Assembly (NCBI GenBank): GCA_009839585.1
Contig: VXPI01000178.1
Location: 1-9,251, forward strand
From: Gammaproteobacteria bacterium
Lineage (GTDB): Bacteria > Pseudomonadota > Gammaproteobacteria > Arenicellales > Poriferihabitantaceae
Reading direction: 5' to 3'
DNA length: 9,251 bases
Shown: in pieces, positions 6,761 through 9,251 of the stretch
How the letters are laid out: the number at the start of each line of letters is the position of its first letter
Numbering within the stretch: the first letter of the stretch is position 1
Translations under genes and position numbers: made by a program
The notes under the pieces: generated by a model
The model's input: the letters and a program-made list of their open reading frames with translations, nothing else
What the model was told of the DNA's origin: nothing
Database searches by the model: none

Positions 6761-7070
6761 CAGCATTGAACGCAGACATAATATGCCTATCTGCATCTGC
6801 ACTGCCCCTTCAAGTCCATGCAGACCAGCAACAATCCGGGGGAAATCCTATTGCGGGGGTCTATTCGAATCTCAAGCATTGAAGCGGTGAGCCAGATACA
6901 ATCCTTTCTTCCTGTCCATGACTTTCGCCATCTCCAGACAGGCATTCAATCCCTCGAAAAGCCCTGATGCATACTCGACACCGCTACTTATGAGTTGCAG
7001 GTTCATTGAGGGCGTAACTCCTTACCCTTGCCAATGCCTACCCTTCGGGCCAGCCTTGATTCGAACCGTA
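6761..7070. other. Spacer between convergent decarboxylase and WYL genes
   Basis: About 310 bases lie between the end of the decarboxylase region and the WYL gene's stop. The only candidate gene is the 44-aa minus-strand ORF listed separately (6872-7006). I looked for a tRNA because of TTCGAA-containing words near 6864 and 7058, but neither has a pairable T-arm stem. No insertion-sequence ends or long repeats were seen. The stretch may mark the junction between core chromosome and the foreign-looking right end. Confidence 0.4.
6872..7006 (-). CDS. Possible small protein of 44 residues, unknown function
   Basis: This is an ATG-to-TGA frame below usual length cutoffs. It is preceded by AAGGAG, 11 bases before the ATG and overlapping an in-frame TAA. 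That is a good Shine-Dalgarno at slightly long spacing, better than most starts in this window. The product begins MNLQLISSGVEYASG and continues as an amphipathic, helix-like stretch (GLFEGLNACLEMAKVMDRKK) ending LAHRFNA. It has one Cys and no signal peptide or membrane segment. It lies 64 bp downstream of the WYL regulator's stop on the same strand, so it could be co-transcribed. I do not recognise a family. It may also be a remnant of a longer gene or chance. Confidence 0.33.
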   Translation of the reverse strand: MNLQLISSGVEYASGLFEGLNACLEMAKVMDRKKGLYLAHRFNA

Positions 7071-8075
7071 CTACCGATAGATTTCGGCCAGACGCTCCGC
7101 CTCCTGCCGAAACTCCTGTCGTAGCCTCTCCGGCTCCAGCACCTCCACGCGACTCCCGAACCCCTGGAGCCACCAGCGAAGCTCTTCCGTGTCTTCCACC
7201 GTGGCCTCTACCAGAACCCGGCCGTCCTCCCGGACCACCGCCCGATGATCATCCGACAGCTGGTTTTCAGTAAGATGAATCCCGGCCTCTGGATCGAACA
7301 GTGCCTTGAGTCCAACCTTCCCCGCCCCCGAGGGATAGGCAAATGCCTCGCCCTCCAGATACTCCGCCAGCCGGAAATCACCAGGGTCCCTCGCCCTCTT
7401 CTCCGGCAACACTGATGCTTCCTCTATGCGGTGCAACGCATAATGACGAACATCCTCATAATCCCAGGCGGTGGCCACAATGTAAGCCAGCCCTCCGCGT
7501 ACCACCATTCCTAGAGGATGCAGTTCCATCTCCCGGGACGAAGCCTCTGCCCGGCTCCGGTAAACCACACGAAGGCAACTTCGGCGAATTAGCGCTCCGC
7601 AGGCTGCTTCCCGGACATCATCCGGCACCGGCGGCGGCTTAAGGACCGGACCGCGACCAATCAGGGCCACCCGCTCCGACCACAGCCCGAGGTTTGTGCC
7701 TTGCAGTATGCCTTCCGCCTTCTCGAAATATGGTCTGAGAACCCGGAGACTCTCCGGCGGTAGCACTGGACCGAGATGCTCCTCTGCCAGCCGTAGTATG
7801 AAGGCCGCCGACTCACTCATCCCCGGCACCTGGAACCACTCGTCCGGTTTCATCCATGACCAGTAGTAACGCGTCCCCTCCCGGTATGCCGTGATTGGAA
7901 ACTGGCGGGAAAGATCCTCCAGGCTACGCTGGATCGAGCGGTAGTTCACCGCAAACTCCGTGTTCTCCCGGCATAGTATGTTGTATATCTCCCGGGTGCT
8001 CCGGCTGTTAGGGGAAACCGGTATGGCCATCAGAGTTGCCAGATAGCGCAATGTCGTGTCCGCTGCTTTTGGCAT
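7071..8075 (-). CDS. WYL-domain helix-turn-helix transcriptional regulator
   Basis: The product is 334 residues. The N-terminal 75 or so form a winged-HTH: STREIYNILC, YRSIQRSLEDLS and a wing at YREGTRYYW. A helical linker follows, then a WYL domain at about 155-225 (REMELHPLGMVVRGG, RHYALHRIEEASV) and a WCX-type C-terminus (VEDTEELRWWLQGFGSRVEVLEP). The WYL tripeptide itself reads AYI (197-199) in GGLAYIVA. WYL proteins are ligand-sensing regulators, often repressors of phage-defence operons such as BREX or CBASS (BrxR/CapW class); whether this one is so is inference. AGAAGAG sits about 9 bases before the ATG, a usable Shine-Dalgarno. The gene is markedly GC-rich: one 60-base line (7201-7260) counts 41 G+C by hand, against 25 in a line of the HNH gene (8941-9000), pointing to separate origins. 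No certain target operon is visible. Confidence 0.9.
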   Translation of the reverse strand: MPKAADTTLRYLATLMAIPVSPNSRSTREIYNILCRENTEFAVNYRSIQRSLEDLSRQFPITAYREGTRYYWSWMKPDEWFQVPGMSESAAFILRLAEEHLGPVLPPESLRVLRPYFEKAEGILQGTNLGLWSERVALIGRGPVLKPPPVPDDVREAACGALIRRSCLRVVYRSRAEASSREMELHPLGMVVRGGLAYIVATAWDYEDVRHYALHRIEEASVLPEKRARDPGDFRLAEYLEGEAFAYPSGAGKVGLKALFDPEAGIHLTENQLSDDHRAVVREDGRVLVEATVEDTEELRWWLQGFGSRVEVLEPERLRQEFRQEAERLAEIYR

Positions 8076-8090
8076 CTTTTTTCTCTTCTG

Positions 8091-8110
8091 AATCGGTTTT
8101 CCAAATCGGT
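8091..8110. repeat. Short direct repeat AATCGGT upstream of the WYL gene
   Basis: AATCGGT occurs at 8091-8097 and 8104-8110, 13 bases start to start, lying 16 to 35 bases before the WYL start codon. Tandem half-sites just upstream of a regulator are a common place for autoregulatory operators. The words are only 7 bases long, so chance is possible. Confidence 0.25.
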
Positions 8111-8335
8111 AAGCCGTTTTTCTTCTTGCCGATCCGGGTTTCGGGAAAGTCGACTACCATCACTAATTTGGTTCTGATTCGACCACACGTCAACCCATCT
8201 TTCCTGGAAATTATAACCAAAGGTTTGCAATGTTCTCGGGGTCCGGTAAAATGCACGGACACGCAGAAAATAATTTAACTGCTCCTTTGTATTATTGGGA
8301 ATCATTGGGTTAGCCGATATTATGGCCGATCTGCT

Positions 8336-8608
8336 TCAGTGGCTGGCGTGGACCGAGATGTTGACCGTGTTTGCCATTTCTCCGAGTTGACTACTGGTTG
8401 TTTTGTCAGTATTGGTACTTCTTTCGCTACACAAGGACAGGATAATGTCATGGACCGGGATTTCCCCTGTTAACAATAAATAACGCCCCAGTCCGATTAC
8501 GACGGCTTGGAAATCTCCAGTATTGGGGAATGGTCTAAGTTTGTTGGCGATCTGCTGGCGGTTCTGCACGGCATCAAGACTTCTAGGACAGTAGATCAAA
8601 ACCCGCAA
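8336..8608 (-). pseudogene. Doubtful 90-residue ORF, possible gene remnant
   Basis: The frame opens directly after a TGA, with TTG as its only upstream start, 8 bases beyond the HNH stop. It ends at a TGA, after which the same frame stays open for about 100 codons. The product has a predicted strand-helix-like start (LIYCPRSLDAV), a stretch GDFQAVVIGLGRYLLL and a polar tail rich in Ser and Thr. No motif, signal peptide or Shine-Dalgarno is visible and I recognise no family. Options are a translationally coupled small gene, a gene broken by a nonsense mutation at 8336, or chance. I lean towards remnant or chance. Confidence 0.22.
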
Positions 8609-8616
8609 TCATAGAA

Positions 8617-9251
8617 TCATGTGTCTTTCTGCTTTGCTAATGCCTCTGATATGAGCTCCCGAAGTCGATCAACAGTTATCGGCGGTTCTTCCATATGAAC
8701 CACTGCATGGCAGTTTGGACAGAGAGGAATGAGGTCATCTATATCAGGTATTTCAGTTTCGTCAAACAAGGATAGTGGCTGAACGTGGTGGATGTGAATA
8801 AAACCATCTGCAATGCTCCCATACACTTCATTCATCTCTTTCTGACAACCGAAACACCTGATTCCATGTTTGCAAATTGCGGCCTCTCGATTTTTTCTGC
8901 TACGTTCGTGAGTTGTTACGGCAATAATTCTTTCATATCCCTCCTCATCAAGCTGGGAAAACTCTTCTAATTCGCTTGTTTTTTGAGGAGTATCACGCTT
9001 GATCAAGAAATCAGCAAATTTAAGTTGCATGAACTTTTTGATTCTGTTCTCGTCTTGCGCTCCAAGCACAAATCCACACTCAAATAACTGCATAACTAGG
9101 TTTGAGTGATTGATACGGTAGCGATCTCTCCACTTGTTATTATCTGTATATAGATTTTGGATTGGATTTGGTACTGGTTGTACGAGTACAAAATAGATAC
9201 GCAGTTGCCTTCCATGCTTATCTACGCCTAGATTCCAAACATAGTATGGTT
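8617..9251 (-). CDS. HNH endonuclease (McrA-like), 5' end outside window
   Basis: The frame is open from the right window edge to TGA at 8617-8619, giving at least 210 residues. The ATG at 9093 is internal, because 52 further codons upstream read as protein without a stop (YYVWNLGVDKHGRQLRIYF and on). The C-terminal nuclease is clear: a basic lead-in (THERSRKNREAAICK), CFGC, VYGSIADGFIHIHHVQPLS, then DLIPLCPNCHAVVH. The two CxxC pairs bind structural zinc; HH, Asn and the last His make the HNH metal site that cuts DNA. The tail PPITVDRLRELI is typical of HNH proteins often found in restriction and defence settings. The N-terminal part (strand-rich, then WRDRYRINHS) is not a domain I recognise. 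It is AT-richer than the WYL gene beyond it. Possible roles are modified-DNA restriction or an orphan mobile nuclease; the sequence does not decide. Confidence 0.88.
   Translation of the reverse strand, partial: PYYVWNLGVDKHGRQLRIYFVLVQPVPNPIQNLYTDNNKWRDRYRINHSNLVMQLFECGFVLGAQDENRIKKFMQLKFADFLIKRDTPQKTSELEEFSQLDEEGYERIIAVTTHERSRKNREAAICKHGIRCFGCQKEMNEVYGSIADGFIHIHHVQPLSLFDETEIPDIDDLIPLCPNCHAVVHMEEPPITVDRLRELISEALAKQKDT

Larger units (their letters stand above)
8076..8616. other. Gene-poor spacer between WYL regulator and HNH gene
   Basis: There are about 540 bases without a convincing gene. Minus-strand frame A is open from 8608 to a TGA at 8336-8338 (90 residues from a TTG). The same frame is open again down to 8030, overlapping the WYL start. 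Neither part has a Shine-Dalgarno and I recognise neither product. On the plus strand, a codon run ends with a stop near 8613 but has no start codon. The spacer also contains repeated words (AATCGGT at 8091 and 8104; GCCGAT at 8129, 8313 and 8325) and an inverted pair GTCCG/CGGAC (8241-8260) that could be operator elements for the WYL protein. It may hold a decayed gene plus the regulator's promoter. Confidence 0.45.

Noticed and set aside
7055..7068. GGTTCGAATC-like word suggesting a tRNA T-arm (minus strand)
   Set aside because: The flanking bases do not pair to form a T-stem and no acceptor or anticodon arm can be drawn around it.
8036..8278. Plus-strand 80-codon frame in the WYL-HNH spacer
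   Set aside because: It has no Shine-Dalgarno or motif, and it runs antisense across the WYL start region; its phenylalanine-rich stretches come from the polypyrimidine complement of the regulator's leader.
1..9251. CRISPR array, insertion sequence or long repeat
   Set aside because: No regularly spaced repeats of 20 bases or more, no transposase motifs and no long terminal inverted repeats were seen on reading either strand.

Overview
The window looks like a proteobacterial chromosome, most likely a gammaproteobacterium. The evidence is a PTS enzyme I, a BepA-type M48/TPR protease, a bacterial RpiA and Sox-type periplasmic cytochromes with Sec or Tat leaders. This is inferred from gene content and protein motifs; I could not run a taxonomic search.

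Layout. At 1-840 (+) lies the 3' part of ptsI, cut by the window edge. It converges on a minus-strand block that reads right to left: rpiA (5381-4728), bepA (4514 or 4574 to 3054), soxX (3034-2543), a fused soxY-soxZ gene (2539-1730) and soxA (1733-867). From bepA to soxA the genes lie 19 bp apart, touch, or overlap by 4 bp, so they are probably one transcript. Divergent from rpiA is a single-chain sulfopyruvate decarboxylase-type ThDP enzyme (5608-6735, +). After a gap of about 335 bp, which holds a possible 44-aa small ORF, the character changes. There is a GC-rich WYL-domain transcriptional regulator (8075-7071, -), a gene-poor spacer of about 540 bp, and an AT-richer HNH endonuclease gene (8617 to the window edge, -) whose 5' end lies outside. 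This right end looks like the edge of a mobile or defence island.

How the genes may work together. SoxA, SoxX and SoxYZ normally attach thiosulfate to a cysteine on SoxY in the periplasm. Here the export signals, CxxCH haem sites and domain folds are intact, but residues central to that chemistry look altered. The SoxY half has no GGCGG carrier arm. SoxX has Lys where I expect its axial Met. SoxA keeps the haem-ligand Cys but has Gln-Tyr-Arg-Arg in place of the usual Arg-rich approach to it. The three changes in one compact operon suggest a diverged Sox-like complex with a different substrate or role, rather than ordinary thiosulfate oxidation. The nearby sulfopyruvate decarboxylase-like gene hints at organosulfur (sulfonate) metabolism, but no other sulfonate gene is visible, so that link is only an inference. 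rpiA and bepA are housekeeping genes.
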